Origin: Deltaproteobacteria bacterium
GTDB taxonomy: Bacteria; Myxococcota_A; Polyangia; Nannocystales; Nannocystaceae
Direction of reading: 5' to 3'
Length of the DNA: 64,000 nucleotides
Assembly: GCA_016709225.1 (NCBI GenBank)
Contig: JADJEE010000012.1
Span: forward strand, 1,116,001-1,180,000
Of this stretch, positions 18,401 to 26,080 are shown in pieces; position 1 is the stretch's first letter, and each line of letters begins with the position of its first letter. Made by a program: the position numbers and the translations under genes. The notes beneath the pieces are model-generated. The model made no database searches. It was not told the DNA's origin and was given only the letters and a program-made list of their open reading frames with translations.

Positions 18401-18508
18401 GCCACGCGCGAGGCGTGGGCCACCCGCAAGATGGCGCCGGTGCACAGCGACAACAACGACGACGAGGTCGCGTTCCGCGTGATCCAGGCCTACCTGCTGC
18501 GACGGTGA
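15431..18508 (+). CDS. fused multi-pass membrane / spermidine-synthase-like protein
   Basis: A 1025-residue fusion. Residues 1 to about 500 hold some 12-14 membrane segments with the SGISGLIYE motif typical of the MFS-like half of fused spermidine synthases. Residues about 560-800 form a SpeE-type Rossmann domain: IGFGSGVTCH near 587 is the nucleotide-binding Gly-rich loop, followed by VEIEPEMV and SEPTNPWVSG near 660. In true spermidine synthases the region after the Gly-rich loop binds decarboxylated SAM and a polyamine; whether this protein is an aminopropyltransferase is not known for the fused class. A further 220 residues at the C-terminus are helical and unassigned. Divergent from the acylation operon and convergent with the sigma factor gene. 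Confidence 0.85.
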   Translation: MDMPAPGSSHAAPHPLGISRFRSLFLLFFLSGISGLIYESIWSRYIKQIVGSAATAQILVLSLFMGGMSLGALLSGRFVARTRSPVVVYGIIEGLIGVYALAFPHLQELTARFAYDTLFPALGGGSSVELAKWSLAGLLILPPCVLLGTTFPLMSVGILRREPNRSGEILSMLYFTNSLGASFGALFSGFVLVARIGLPGALMVAAALNLLIMLIAMRDRTPTTAIASRPESEAGVASRGKVTLYLAVAFGTGLSSFMYEIGWIRLLSTVLGAATHSFEIMLSVFIMGLALGGLWVRKRMDRFKRPEMALAVVQMIMGLSAIATLPLYRLGVLGMGGLLSEYWMNLTAGGERTEGLWLQFNLLKYLICAIMMLPAAFCAGMTLPLLTHVMLKRGQPEGVVGKVYGSNTLGAITGATFAGLVFMPIIGLKGVLILGALVDMLLGLMLIRTEILSGDAPSNAGKILRNAAIGTVAVVCSALMFIHIDPTVLTSTVFRNGRIRLPSSYEVLSYVDGRTASVTVVATDVQAGHHVIYTNGKPDASVVLDRWPSDRPKDLGPAIAGDEPNQFLVGLLPLMTRPDSVHGALIGFGSGVTCHTLLSSPHLERLDTVEIEPEMVRGSMYFKPVNYRAYDDPRSHIHFDDAKAYFAWAGDKYDFIISEPTNPWVSGVSSLFTVEFYQEAKRYLKPGGVLAQWIQGYESSNALMTGVLAALDSEFEDYLIARIGSSDWVIIASPDAKIGQLDPEPLSWPDAQEAFELLGIHDIGQLDGLITANREMLHPYLVDKVPNRDSHPLLDTGAEKARFLKGRAEFLHSLRWTPAPVLEVLGHIPRRPYPLGGIGDYREPHILFENEEAALLMRRYEDPNARVAEELSAAEMSSWRESNNAVLVTAQPDWNGWLGATYEVYAAVASHFDLAEMPWWREVLRVAARDDAPPEVKDGIALLDALVRVDGPRIATALEATERYGDDYEIPRGLQAIAGVIALELNGADMATREAWATRKMAPVHSDNNDDEVAFRVIQAYLLRR

Positions 18509-18571
18509 AGCGGCGTGCGGGCGTCGGTCGGGCCCTCGCGCCCGACCGCGCCGCGGCCCAAGGGCGGGTCG

Positions 18572-19204
18572 TCAGCCGAGCTTGGCCTCGCGACCGCCGA
18601 GCTTCTCGAGCCAACCACCCATGTGGGTGATCGTCGAGGTCATCAGCTCCGGCGACGACGCCAGGGTCTCGACCTCGGTGCGCAGGCGCTCGGTGCCGCG
18701 GCGGATCCGGCCGGCGACGGTGCCGAGCGGGATGTCGAGGGCGTCGGCGAGCTCGGGCGCGCTGAAGCCCTCCCAGTAGTAGAGCTCGAGGATCATCTGA
18801 TCGTTGAGCGGCAGCCGACGCAGCGCCTGCAGGAGCAGCTGTTGCTCGGCGTGCTTGGCATAGCCGGTGCTGACGCCGGGGCCGATCGCGGCGAGCGACA
18901 TCTCGTCGGCGTCGAGATCGGTTCGCTTGCGTCGCACGAAGCCGAACAGCACGAAGCGCGCGGCGCCAAACAGGTATGCGCGGAAGGTGCCGTCGTCGCG
19001 CAGGCGATCGCGGCCCTGGACGCACGCGAGCATCGTCTCCTGGATCAGATCCTCGATGCCGCGATCGGTCTTGTTGCGGAAGAAGCGGAGCAGCGCGGTG
19101 TAGTGGCGCCCGAAGAGCTGGTTGCCGGCGGCCTTGTCACCCGCCCGCCAGCGGGTGAGCAGGTCGCGGTCGACTCCGTCGGCCTCGTCGTTGGTGTCAC
19201 TCAC
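18572..19204 (-). CDS. ECF-type RNA polymerase sigma factor
   Basis: A 210-residue sigma-70 family factor of the ECF group. Region 2 spans about 10-90 (HYTALLRFFRNKTDRG, then IEDLIQETMLAC). Region 4 spans about 125-185, with the ALRRLPLNDQMILELYYWEGFS start and an APELADALDIPLGTVAGRIRRG helix-turn-helix. After region 4 there is a tail of about 30 residues with a SPELMTSTIT motif that is also found in the second sigma factor of the window at 27198. No anti-sigma gene is adjacent. The GTG at 19204 is chosen because TACGCT (19220-19215) lies 10 bases upstream and no other start precedes region 2. The longer open frame is a shadow. Confidence 0.88.
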   Translation of the reverse strand: MSDTNDEADGVDRDLLTRWRAGDKAAGNQLFGRHYTALLRFFRNKTDRGIEDLIQETMLACVQGRDRLRDDGTFRAYLFGAARFVLFGFVRRKRTDLDADEMSLAAIGPGVSTGYAKHAEQQLLLQALRRLPLNDQMILELYYWEGFSAPELADALDIPLGTVAGRIRRGTERLRTEVETLASSPELMTSTITHMGGWLEKLGGREAKLG

Positions 19205-19536
19205 GACGGGTGAAAGCGTAGCGCTGATCACCGGGGCTGCGCAGCCGGATCCCAAGGGGCGGCAACGCGGGCGAAAACGAGGCCGTGGGAACCCAGCCGT
19301 CCGGCTCGCGACCGCGCCGGCTCGCCCGAGCTGGCGCGAGGCGGCCCGCGCGAACGACAGCGAATTGGGCAACCAGCGCAGCGGTTCGCGCTTGCACGCG
19401 CCGATGCGATGCCGCGAAGATGACGATGAACGGTCCTCGCTGCCCCGCGAACAGACCGCGACACCGTCGGCATCGAACGCGCGCGCTCCCCCGCCTGGGA
19501 TCGCGTCCGTGGCCCCCCACCACGAGAGAGCTCGAC
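19205..19536. other. intergenic region between sigma factor and metzincin-like gene
   Basis: A 332-base gap between divergent genes. It holds the candidate -10 box TACGCT (RC of 19215-19220) for the sigma factor gene, and a purine-rich GAGAGAG ribosome-binding site just before 19537. No coding region with normal third-position bias or RNA gene was recognised. A -10 box for the plus-strand gene could not be picked out with confidence. Confidence 0.4.
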
Positions 19537-20862
19537 ATGCGCCCCAGCCCCCGCCTCGCGTCCCTCGCCCTGCTGCTCGCTCCCGCCCTCGCCGCCTCGC
19601 CGTCCGCAGCGTCCGCTGCACCTGACGGGTTCGTCGAGCGACCGCGTGGCGGCTACGTCCCCAGTGAGGCGGTCGAGCTCGTCGATCCGAAGGGCCCGAG
19701 CTACGCCGGACCCCCGCACATCCTCTTCCTCAATCGCTGCACCGGCGGCGAGACCATCGACCCCGGCTACGACGACTCGACCACGAACCACTCGTCGATC
19801 CTGAGCGGCCAGGTCACCTTCCCCGAGTTCCCCTACGGCGATGGCTCGTGGGGCGTGGTGATGGAGAACAGTCGCGAGTTGTTCGCGCCGTTCAACATCC
19901 AGGTCACCGACGTCGATCCCTCGCCCTCGCCCCACGACGAGGTCATCGTGTGCGGCTCGGCCGAGCAGGCCGGCTTCGCCGGCGCCGGCGGGGTGGCACC
20001 GTTCGCCTGCGGCATCATCGACAACCCCATCACCTACGTCTTCGCCGAGACCATGGGCAATCAACCCGAGGCGATCGCGATCGTGATCGGGCAGGAGGCC
20101 GCGCATGCGTGGGGCCTCGACCACGAGTACAAGTGCGACGACCCGATGACGTACCTGCAGTGGTGCGGCGACGTGGCCTACCAGCAGGGCGCGTACCCCT
20201 GCGGTGAGTACAGCGAGCGCGCGTGCTCGTGCGGCGGCAACACGCAGAACTCCTACCAGATGATCCTCGAGGCGTTCGGCGCCGGGGTGCCCGACACGCA
20301 GTCGCCGATCGCGACCGTGACGAGTCCGACCGACGGCGCCACCTACGACGTCGGTGCAGAGTTCATGATCGCGGTCGATGTCACCGACGACGTGCAGGTG
20401 GTCGAGGTCACGCTGTACATCAACGGTCAGCCGCAGGGCTCGGACAGCAGCGAGCCGTTCGGCCCGTGGCCGGCACTCGACACCCCCGAGGGCACCTACG
20501 ACATCTACGTGGAGGCGACCGATTTCGCCGGCAACGTCGGCACCAGCAACACCGTGACGATCGAGGTCGGCCTCGGCGGTGCGAGTGGTGGCTCGGCCAG
20601 CGCGGGCGATAGCGGCGGCTCGGCCAGCGCAGGCGACAGCGGCGGCGTCGACACGGCCGACGGCGGCAGCGATCCCGATGGTGGCGGGGGCGGCAGCGGC
20701 GGCGCGACGGCCGACGGTGACGACGCCCTCCCGCCGGCGTTCGGGGTCGGCAACGACGACGCGCTCGGCTGCGCGTGCACGGCCCAAGCGACGGGCGACA
20801 ACGCGCTGCCGTGGCTCGGTCTGTGGATCGTGTGGGCGAGCCGACGTCGCCGCCGCACGTGA
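19537..20862 (+). CDS. secreted metzincin-like protein with QExxH motif, Ig-like domain and MYXO-CTERM tag
   Basis: A 441-residue exported protein with a Sec signal peptide (cleavage near AASA, about 28). The catalytic-type domain (about 45-250) holds QEAAHAWGLDH at 186-196: this is the metzincin zinc motif HExxHxxGxxH with Gln in place of the first His. A Met (DDPMTY) follows at the Met-turn distance. Next are a bacterial Ig-like domain (about 262-345), a Gly/Ser/Asp linker with repeats, and a C-terminal MYXO-CTERM-type tag with GCAC, a hydrophobic helix and RRRRR. Six Cys in the domain likely form disulfides. Two paralogues lie at 53914 and 56644. Either an unusual metalloprotease or a zinc-less binding protein. 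The start is set by the signal peptide and the GAGAGAG site. Confidence 0.83.
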   Translation: MRPSPRLASLALLLAPALAASPSAASAAPDGFVERPRGGYVPSEAVELVDPKGPSYAGPPHILFLNRCTGGETIDPGYDDSTTNHSSILSGQVTFPEFPYGDGSWGVVMENSRELFAPFNIQVTDVDPSPSPHDEVIVCGSAEQAGFAGAGGVAPFACGIIDNPITYVFAETMGNQPEAIAIVIGQEAAHAWGLDHEYKCDDPMTYLQWCGDVAYQQGAYPCGEYSERACSCGGNTQNSYQMILEAFGAGVPDTQSPIATVTSPTDGATYDVGAEFMIAVDVTDDVQVVEVTLYINGQPQGSDSSEPFGPWPALDTPEGTYDIYVEATDFAGNVGTSNTVTIEVGLGGASGGSASAGDSGGSASAGDSGGVDTADGGSDPDGGGGGSGGATADGDDALPPAFGVGNDDALGCACTAQATGDNALPWLGLWIVWASRRRRRT

Positions 20863-20901
20863 GCTCGAGTCGTCGCGCCCGCCCGCGAAGGCGCGGCGCC
20901 G

Positions 20902-20931
20902 TTGACCGCCGTCGCGTCGGCCGGGCAGACT
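20902..20931 (+). promoter_or_regulatory. candidate promoter TTGACC-N18-CAGACT
   Basis: A -35-like TTGACC (20902-20907) and a -10-like CAGACT (20926-20931) are separated by 18 bases, and CAGACT ends 8 bases before the lipase ATG. It is the only case in the window where I see a good -35 box with one of the start-proximal -10 boxes. Confidence 0.4.
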
Positions 20932-20939
20932 GCCCGACG

Positions 20940-22049
20940 ATGCGACGGATCTCGATCGCCGTGCTCGCGGCCCCGCTCCTCGGTGCGTGTGCGGGCTCGC
21001 CGGTGGAGTCGGCGGGCGGGGACTCCACCAGCGGCACAGTCGAGGACTCCACGGGCGTGCCCGCCACGACGACGAGCACGGGCGACGACGACCACGCGGA
21101 GGCCAGCACCGCTGCCGACGGCGACGGCAGCGGCAGCGCCGACGCGCCCGATCTCGGCACGCCCGCCCTCGGTGCGCCCTACCCCGTCGTGTTGGTGCAC
21201 GGCTTCTTCGGCTTCGACGAGCTCGCCGGCCTCGAGGCCGCGACGTACTTCAACGGCGTGGTGCCGCGGCTCGCCCTCGATGGTGAGCTCGAGATCTACA
21301 CGCCCGCGCTCGACCCTTTCAACGACTCGACCGTGCGCGGGATGCAGCTGCTCGAGCACGTCGAGGCCATCGTCGCGAGCACCGGACGCGCCAAGGTCAA
21401 CCTCGTCGGTCACTCGCAGGGCGGCCTCGATGCACGGGTGGTCGCTCACCTGCGCCCCGACCTCGTGGCCTCGGTGACGACCATCGCGACGCCGCACTTG
21501 GGCACGCCGATCGCCGACCTCGTGCTCGACGGCGGCGGCCCGGGCGGCCAGGCGCTGGCCGACGAGCTCGCGCAGCTGCTCGGCGGCGTGTTGTGGTCGG
21601 AGCTCGACGGCAACAGCTCGGTCGCGGTCGCACTGGCGCAGCTCGGCAGCGAGGGCATCGCGACCTTCAACGCGACCTACACCGACGCGCCGGGTGTGCC
21701 GTACCGTTCGATCGGCGGCCGCTCGTCGCTCGCCGGCGTCGACGACGACTGCGAGGCCGCCGACGTGCCGGACTACATCGCGGCGTTCGAGGATGCCCGC
21801 GATCCGGTCGACCCGGCGCTCGCGATCGCGGCCGGCATCCTCAGCGCCGACCTCCTCGATCCGATCGCCAACGACGGCCTGGTGCGCGCGATCGATGCCC
21901 ACTGGGGCGAGTTCCGCGGCTGCATCCCCGCCGATCACCTCGACGAGGTCGGCCAGCTGTTCGGCGATGGCCCCGGCCTGGGCAATCCCTGGCAGCACCT
22001 CGAGTTCTACGCCGCGTTGGTGGCCGAGCTGCGCGACGACGGGTTTTGA
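20940..22049 (+). CDS. lipid-anchored triacylglycerol lipase (family I type)
   Basis: A 369-residue lipoprotein with an LLGAC lipobox and an acidic Ser/Thr spacer of about 55 residues, followed by an alpha/beta-hydrolase closely resembling the Burkholderia/Pseudomonas family I lipases. The oxyanion strand is YPVVLVHGFFGFD; the nucleophile elbow is GHSQGG with Ser159; the acid is probably Asp312 in NDGLV; the base is His333 in DHLDEVGQLFG. The whole catalytic triad and the family spacing are present, so true lipase activity is likely. Family members usually need a dedicated membrane foldase (Lif), and none is in the window. Being lipid-anchored rather than freely secreted is unusual for this family. 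Unique promoter upstream; tandem with the next gene but 80 bases apart. Confidence 0.9.
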   Translation: MRRISIAVLAAPLLGACAGSPVESAGGDSTSGTVEDSTGVPATTTSTGDDDHAEASTAADGDGSGSADAPDLGTPALGAPYPVVLVHGFFGFDELAGLEAATYFNGVVPRLALDGELEIYTPALDPFNDSTVRGMQLLEHVEAIVASTGRAKVNLVGHSQGGLDARVVAHLRPDLVASVTTIATPHLGTPIADLVLDGGGPGGQALADELAQLLGGVLWSELDGNSSVAVALAQLGSEGIATFNATYTDAPGVPYRSIGGRSSLAGVDDDCEAADVPDYIAAFEDARDPVDPALAIAAGILSADLLDPIANDGLVRAIDAHWGEFRGCIPADHLDEVGQLFGDGPGLGNPWQHLEFYAALVAELRDDGF

Positions 22050-22129
22050 GGCTTCCTCGATCGCTTGGTCGCGCCCCATGACCTTCGGAGGATGGTGCGC
22101 CGCGATCGCGCGGGCTACCCCTGTCTTGC

Positions 22130-23101
22130 GTGCCTCACCTTGCCCGATGGTTCTTCGTACCGTGGCTCTGCGGCTGCGCCGAGGGCTTCGATCTCGTTCC
22201 GCCGACGGTGGACGAGGACCGCAGCTTGCCGGCGCTCGAATGGAACGGCTCGCGGTTCCATGTCGTGCGCGAGGGCGCCGACGACGGCACCCCGATCGTG
22301 TTCCTCGCCGGCGGGCCCGGCAACGACGCGTCGTATCTACGTCGGCTGGACACGACCTGCGACGGTCGATGGCTGGGCGAAGATCACCCGCTGGTGTTCT
22401 GGGACCAGCGCGGCTGCGGGCTTTCGCGACGGCACCGCGACGACCTGCTCGAGATGGAGGTGTTCCGCGAGGACCTCGACGGCCTGGTCGACCTGCTCGA
22501 CCCCGCGCGCGAGGGCGTCATCCTCGTCGGTCACTCGTGGGGTGGCATGTTCGCGACCGACTACACCGATCGCCACCCCGAGCGCGTGCGCGGGCTCGTG
22601 CTGCTCGAGCCTGGCGAGCTCACGCAGGAGCTACTCGACGACAACCCGACCCCCAGCATCGTGACGCCCGCCTCGGAGTGGGTGAACGACTTCGGCTGGG
22701 GGCAGGAGCTGGTCACGCTCGACGACCACGCGCGGCTCGACTTCTACGCGTTGCTGGCTGCAAAGGATGCGCAGGCCTACCGCGTCAACCGTGAAGAGGC
22801 ACCGAGCGTGCGGCTCGGCGGCGCGGTGATCCGTCAGTCGTTCCTCGGCAACTTCTACCCGCCCGACTACGACTTCACCCGCAACCTCGACCGCTTCACC
22901 ACGGAGGTGCTCGTGATCGCCGGCGACACCCCCACCAGCGATCTCGGCGCCGCGCTGCAGCGTCGGCAGTTGCCATTCTTCGTCGCCGCCACACTCGAGG
23001 TCTTCACGGGCGACGGGCACACGGATGTGGTGTGGGCCGATGGCTGCCGCGCGGCGGGCTCGATCGCCGACTACCTCGCACGCATCGAGGACGACCGATG
23101 A
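22130..23101 (+). CDS. alpha/beta-hydrolase lipoprotein (proline iminopeptidase-like)
   Basis: A 323-residue protein of the prolyl-aminopeptidase/epoxide-hydrolase-like alpha/beta-hydrolase group. Motifs: FLAGGPGNDA for the oxyanion loop, WDQRGCGLS, and the nucleophile GHSWGG with Ser136. The candidate acid and base are Asp in VIAGDTP and His in GDGHTDVVW. The N-terminus (LCGC) looks like a short lipobox, so it is probably lipid-anchored outside the cytoplasm. The start is a GTG; TACCCC lies 8 bases upstream. It is the first gene of a four-gene chain, and its stop overlaps the next start in ATGA. It may process a small molecule or peptide sensed by the two-component pair at the end of the chain; that is inference from operon position. 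Confidence 0.84.
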   Translation: MPHLARWFFVPWLCGCAEGFDLVPPTVDEDRSLPALEWNGSRFHVVREGADDGTPIVFLAGGPGNDASYLRRLDTTCDGRWLGEDHPLVFWDQRGCGLSRRHRDDLLEMEVFREDLDGLVDLLDPAREGVILVGHSWGGMFATDYTDRHPERVRGLVLLEPGELTQELLDDNPTPSIVTPASEWVNDFGWGQELVTLDDHARLDFYALLAAKDAQAYRVNREEAPSVRLGGAVIRQSFLGNFYPPDYDFTRNLDRFTTEVLVIAGDTPTSDLGAALQRRQLPFFVAATLEVFTGDGHTDVVWADGCRAAGSIADYLARIEDDR

Positions 23102-23799
23102 TCGCGACGTACCTGTTGGTCGCCATGATGTCGGAGCTGCCGACCGTCCCGATGACGCGCGATCGCGGACGCCCCACCGCGGTCGGGCTGAGCAGCGGCT
23201 ACGACGACGCTCTGCTGCCCCTGTCGCTGTCGTATGCCACCGGCTTCGCGCTCGCCGGGCGCGCGCTGAACCTGGGCGGGGCGCTGACGATGCCGATGCT
23301 GCGGCCAGGCGCGTCCGACCTCCGCGGACGCGTCGACACCGAGATCGAGCTGAACCGGAGACTCGGTTGGATGGTTCGCATCGCCCACGGCTGGTCGCTC
23401 ACCGGCACGCAGAACACCGCGTTTCGAGCCATCGGCCTCGCGACGCGCGTCGGAGTCACCGCGGGCTGGGCGACCCATCGCTTCGCGATCGGAGCCGAGC
23501 TGGTCGCCGGACTCACGGTGTTCACCACGATCCGAACCACCGCGTGGGCGCGCGAGATCGGCGGGCTCACCTTCACCCGCGGCACCCTGGGGGCGCCGGC
23601 CTGGGCGCTCGAAGCCGGGGTCCGCGCGGGGGTGCGGCTGGGCCGCTGCGAGCTGTTCTTGCGCGCCGGGTTCGACCGCAAGGGTCGGTACAATCTCGCG
23701 ATCCCGCCGGTGTATGCCACGCTCGGCGTGGCGGTTCGCTGGGGCGCCGACGAGTTCCGAGGCCGCCCACGACGCGCACCGAGACGACCGCGCGCATGA
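23098..23799 (+). CDS. beta-rich envelope protein of unknown family
   Basis: A 233-residue protein with a short hydrophobic N-terminus that could be a signal peptide. The rest alternates short hydrophobic and Gly-rich strands (LPLSLSYATGFAL, FAIGAELVAGLTVF, ALEAGVRAGVRLG, ATLGVAVRWG), as in a small outer-membrane beta-barrel. The last 15 residues are Arg/Pro-rich. I do not recognise the family. Both ends are locked into the operon by ATGA overlaps, with the hydrolase gene upstream and the histidine kinase gene downstream, so its amount should be tied to theirs. It may be a pore or surface sensor, but no ligand or catalytic motif is visible. Confidence 0.7.
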   Translation: MIATYLLVAMMSELPTVPMTRDRGRPTAVGLSSGYDDALLPLSLSYATGFALAGRALNLGGALTMPMLRPGASDLRGRVDTEIELNRRLGWMVRIAHGWSLTGTQNTAFRAIGLATRVGVTAGWATHRFAIGAELVAGLTVFTTIRTTAWAREIGGLTFTRGTLGAPAWALEAGVRAGVRLGRCELFLRAGFDRKGRYNLAIPPVYATLGVAVRWGADEFRGRPRRAPRRPRA

Positions 23800-24911
23800 T
23801 CGAACCAGCGTCAACCCACGATCGCACGGACGGCCCCAGCGAGGTGTCGACGCTGTTTCGTTGGGGCAGCCAGGTGGTGGCGGCCGCCGGCTGGGGGAAG
23901 TCCTTGTTCACCCAGCCGCACATCTCCTTGCTCGTGGCCGGCGTGGTGTACAGCGCGGCGCTGTGGCTCGCGACCGGCAAGGTGACGTCGCGGACGCGCG
24001 CGGCATCCCACGCGATCGCGGTGGCGTCGCTCTTGGCCTGCATCGCGAGCAGCCAGGGCGAGGCGCTGGTCTCGTTCGCGCCGCTCATCCCGATCATCGC
24101 GCTCGCCTGGGGACTACGTGCGGCCTTCATCGTGATGACAGCCGTGACCCTGTGGTCGTGTGCCATCGCGCTGTACATCGGCGAACAACCGACGGGCCTG
24201 TCGCAGATCTTCATCGCGATGTTCGGCAGCGGCGTGTTCTTGGTCGAGTTCTCCCGTCTGTTGCTGCGCGAGCGCGAGACCGCCGACGCGATCGCCCGCC
24301 AGGCGCAACGGATCGCGGAGCTCTCTGCCGTCGTCGAGCGACACCGCGTCGCCCAGCAGATGCACGATGGGATCGGCCACTATCTGTCGGCGGCGATCGT
24401 CCAGCTCGAGATCGCACGGATGAACCGGCAGGCCGCGCCCGAACGCGTCGCCGCCGGCGTCGATCGTGCGCGTGAGCTCGTCGCGGACGGCATGGCCGAG
24501 GTCCGGCGCGCTGTCGCTGCCCTGCGCGAGCACGCACCATCATCGTTCGAGGCAGCGGTCAGCGAGCTGATCCAGGCGAGCGAGGAGGCCGGCATCCCCG
24601 TGGATTTGTTCCGCCACGGTGCGGAGCGACGCCTGAGCGCCGAGGCTGCGTGGGCGCTGTACGCCACGTTGCAGGAGGCACTGACGAACATTCGCAAGCA
24701 TGCGCGCGCCGCTCGCGTGCGCGTCGACCTGCGATACCTCGACGAGGCGGTCGAGCTCACCGTGGTCGACGACGGCGTCGGAGTCGCGACCATCGAGCCG
24801 AGCAACGGCCTGCGCGGCATCGAGGCGCGAGCGGCGGTGCTCGGCGGTTTCGCGCGGTTCAACTCCACCCCCGACGGCGGGTTCGAAGTCACGCTGCGAC
24901 TGGCGACATGA
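23796..24911 (+). CDS. NarL-type membrane histidine kinase (HisKA_3)
   Basis: A 371-residue sensor kinase. The N-terminal half has about four to five membrane segments (roughly 40-155) and no obvious periplasmic domain, so it probably senses within the membrane. A helix follows, then the HisKA_3 phosphoacceptor His190 in QMHDGIGHYL and a HATPase domain with NIRKHA (N box), VVDDGVG (G1 box) and GLRGIEARA (G2 box). The next gene, joined by an ATGA overlap, is a LuxR-type regulator, the normal partner of this class. Being joined to two envelope proteins upstream suggests a signal generated or detected at the cell surface, though this is inference. Confidence 0.9.
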   Translation: MIEPASTHDRTDGPSEVSTLFRWGSQVVAAAGWGKSLFTQPHISLLVAGVVYSAALWLATGKVTSRTRAASHAIAVASLLACIASSQGEALVSFAPLIPIIALAWGLRAAFIVMTAVTLWSCAIALYIGEQPTGLSQIFIAMFGSGVFLVEFSRLLLRERETADAIARQAQRIAELSAVVERHRVAQQMHDGIGHYLSAAIVQLEIARMNRQAAPERVAAGVDRARELVADGMAEVRRAVAALREHAPSSFEAAVSELIQASEEAGIPVDLFRHGAERRLSAEAAWALYATLQEALTNIRKHARAARVRVDLRYLDEAVELTVVDDGVGVATIEPSNGLRGIEARAAVLGGFARFNSTPDGGFEVTLRLAT

Positions 24912-25549
24912 CACCGATCCGCATTCTCTTGGTCGACGACGCCGAGGTATTCCGCGGCGGCATCCGCTCGTTGCTGGCCGACGTCCCCGAGTTCACGATC
25001 GTCGGCGACGTCGGTGACGGTCGGGCTGCGCTGCGCTGCGCCGCCATCGAGCGACCCGACGTGGCGCTGGTCGACCTGCAGATGCCCGAGTTCGATGGCG
25101 TCGAGGTCACCCGCCGCCTCCGTATCGATCTGCCCAGCTGTCGCGTGGTCGTACTCACCGCCTTCGACGACGACGACCGTCTGTTCGCGGCCCTGCGTGC
25201 CGGCGCGAGCGGCTACTTGCTCAAGGACATGTTGGCGCCGCGACTGATCGAAGCGGTCCGTGCGGCGGCGCGCGGCGAGTCCGTGCTGGCCTCGCGCGTG
25301 GTCGGCAAGGTCATCGCCGAGTTCGCGCGGTTGCCGGCCCGCAAGACCCCCGAGGGCATCGCACTCTCGCCGCGCGAGGGCGAGGTCCTGCGCCTGCTCG
25401 CCCGCGGCGCGGTCAACAAGGAGATCGCGGCCACGCTCGGCATCAGCGAGGGAACCGTCAAGAACCATCTGACGAGTCTGTTCACCAAGCTCGGCGTCAG
25501 CCATCGCACCCAGGCGGCCCTGCGCGCGCGCGAACTCGGGCTGCTGTGA
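24908..25549 (+). CDS. LuxR/NarL-type response regulator
   Basis: A 213-residue response regulator. The receiver domain has the acidic pair in LLVDDAEVF, phosphoacceptor Asp56 in VALVDLQMP and Lys in LLKDM. A linker leads to a LuxR-type helix-turn-helix (about 150-210) with LSPREGEVLRLLARG, NKEIAATLGISEGTVKNHL and the KLGVSHRTQAAL end. All phosphotransfer residues are present. The start overlaps the kinase stop in ATGA, so it should be the direct partner of the kinase at 23796. Likely a DNA-binding activator; its target promoters are not visible in the window. It ends 18 bases before a convergent gene. Confidence 0.93.
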   Translation: MTPIRILLVDDAEVFRGGIRSLLADVPEFTIVGDVGDGRAALRCAAIERPDVALVDLQMPEFDGVEVTRRLRIDLPSCRVVVLTAFDDDDRLFAALRAGASGYLLKDMLAPRLIEAVRAAARGESVLASRVVGKVIAEFARLPARKTPEGIALSPREGEVLRLLARGAVNKEIAATLGISEGTVKNHLTSLFTKLGVSHRTQAALRARELGLL

Positions 25550-25567
25550 TTCCGAATCGGCGGCGGC

Positions 25568-26026
25568 TCAGCGAGGCATCCGCCGCGCGACCCACAGGCC
25601 CAACGCGATGACCCCGACGGTCGCGATCGCCATCGCGGTCGCCACCGGTGGCAACGCAGCGCCGAACATGAACGCGACCGTCGCGAGCACGCCGGGCAGC
25701 TGCGTGATCGAGGTCGACAGCAACATCGCGTCGTACTCGCAGGAGACGCGCTCGGCCTCGGTGCGGCGCGCCGCCGGCAGCTTCGCGAGCGATCGCGCGA
25801 CCAGCCACCGCTGCACGGCCGCGGCGACTGGGATCGCGACCACACCGAGCGGCACCGCGATCCACGTCCACGGCGTGATCGCGGGCCGCAGCCACAGTCG
25901 CACCTCGTCGAACTCCGGCGGGAACGTCAGGCGCCGCATGCCGGTCTCGACCAGCATCGCCAGCGGCGTCGAGGTCGCGACCACGGCCAGCACGCCGTAG
26001 AACTTCGCGCGTCCCGGGGCCGCCAT
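25568..26026 (-). CDS. small multi-pass membrane protein, unknown
   Basis: A 152-residue protein with four hydrophobic segments: about 10-30, 50-72, 100-122 and 128-146. Its last residues are ARRMPR. Between the second and third segments is a charged stretch with RRTEAERVSCEYD. I do not recognise a family. The stop converges on the response regulator gene (18 bases), and the gene downstream on this strand is 41 bases from the start. Transcription may continue from the gene at 26080, whose stop is just upstream, although a repeat motif lies in between. Confidence 0.65.
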   Translation of the reverse strand: MAAPGRAKFYGVLAVVATSTPLAMLVETGMRRLTFPPEFDEVRLWLRPAITPWTWIAVPLGVVAIPVAAAVQRWLVARSLAKLPAARRTEAERVSCEYDAMLLSTSITQLPGVLATVAFMFGAALPPVATAMAIATVGVIALGLWVARRMPR

Positions 26027-26066
26027 GCCCGGTCAGGATCGCCGATCACGAACCGTGCGTGAAGCG

Positions 26067-26080
26067 ACTAGTACCTCGAC
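26067..26080. repeat. ACTAGTACCTCGAC solo copy of palindromic-element end
   Basis: A 14-base copy of the end sequence of the 170-bp palindromic element at 49735. It lies at the 3' end of the minus-strand gene at 26080, whose TAG stop (26082-26080) shares its last base with this motif. Its orientation relative to the gene is opposite to that of the copy at 60715. Confidence 0.5.

Noticed and set aside
20575..20720. Tandem DNA repeats rich in GGCGGCTCGGCCAGC
   Set aside because: They encode the Gly/Ser/Asp linker before the sorting tag; a similar linker occurs at 57790-57900. No evidence for a separate function.
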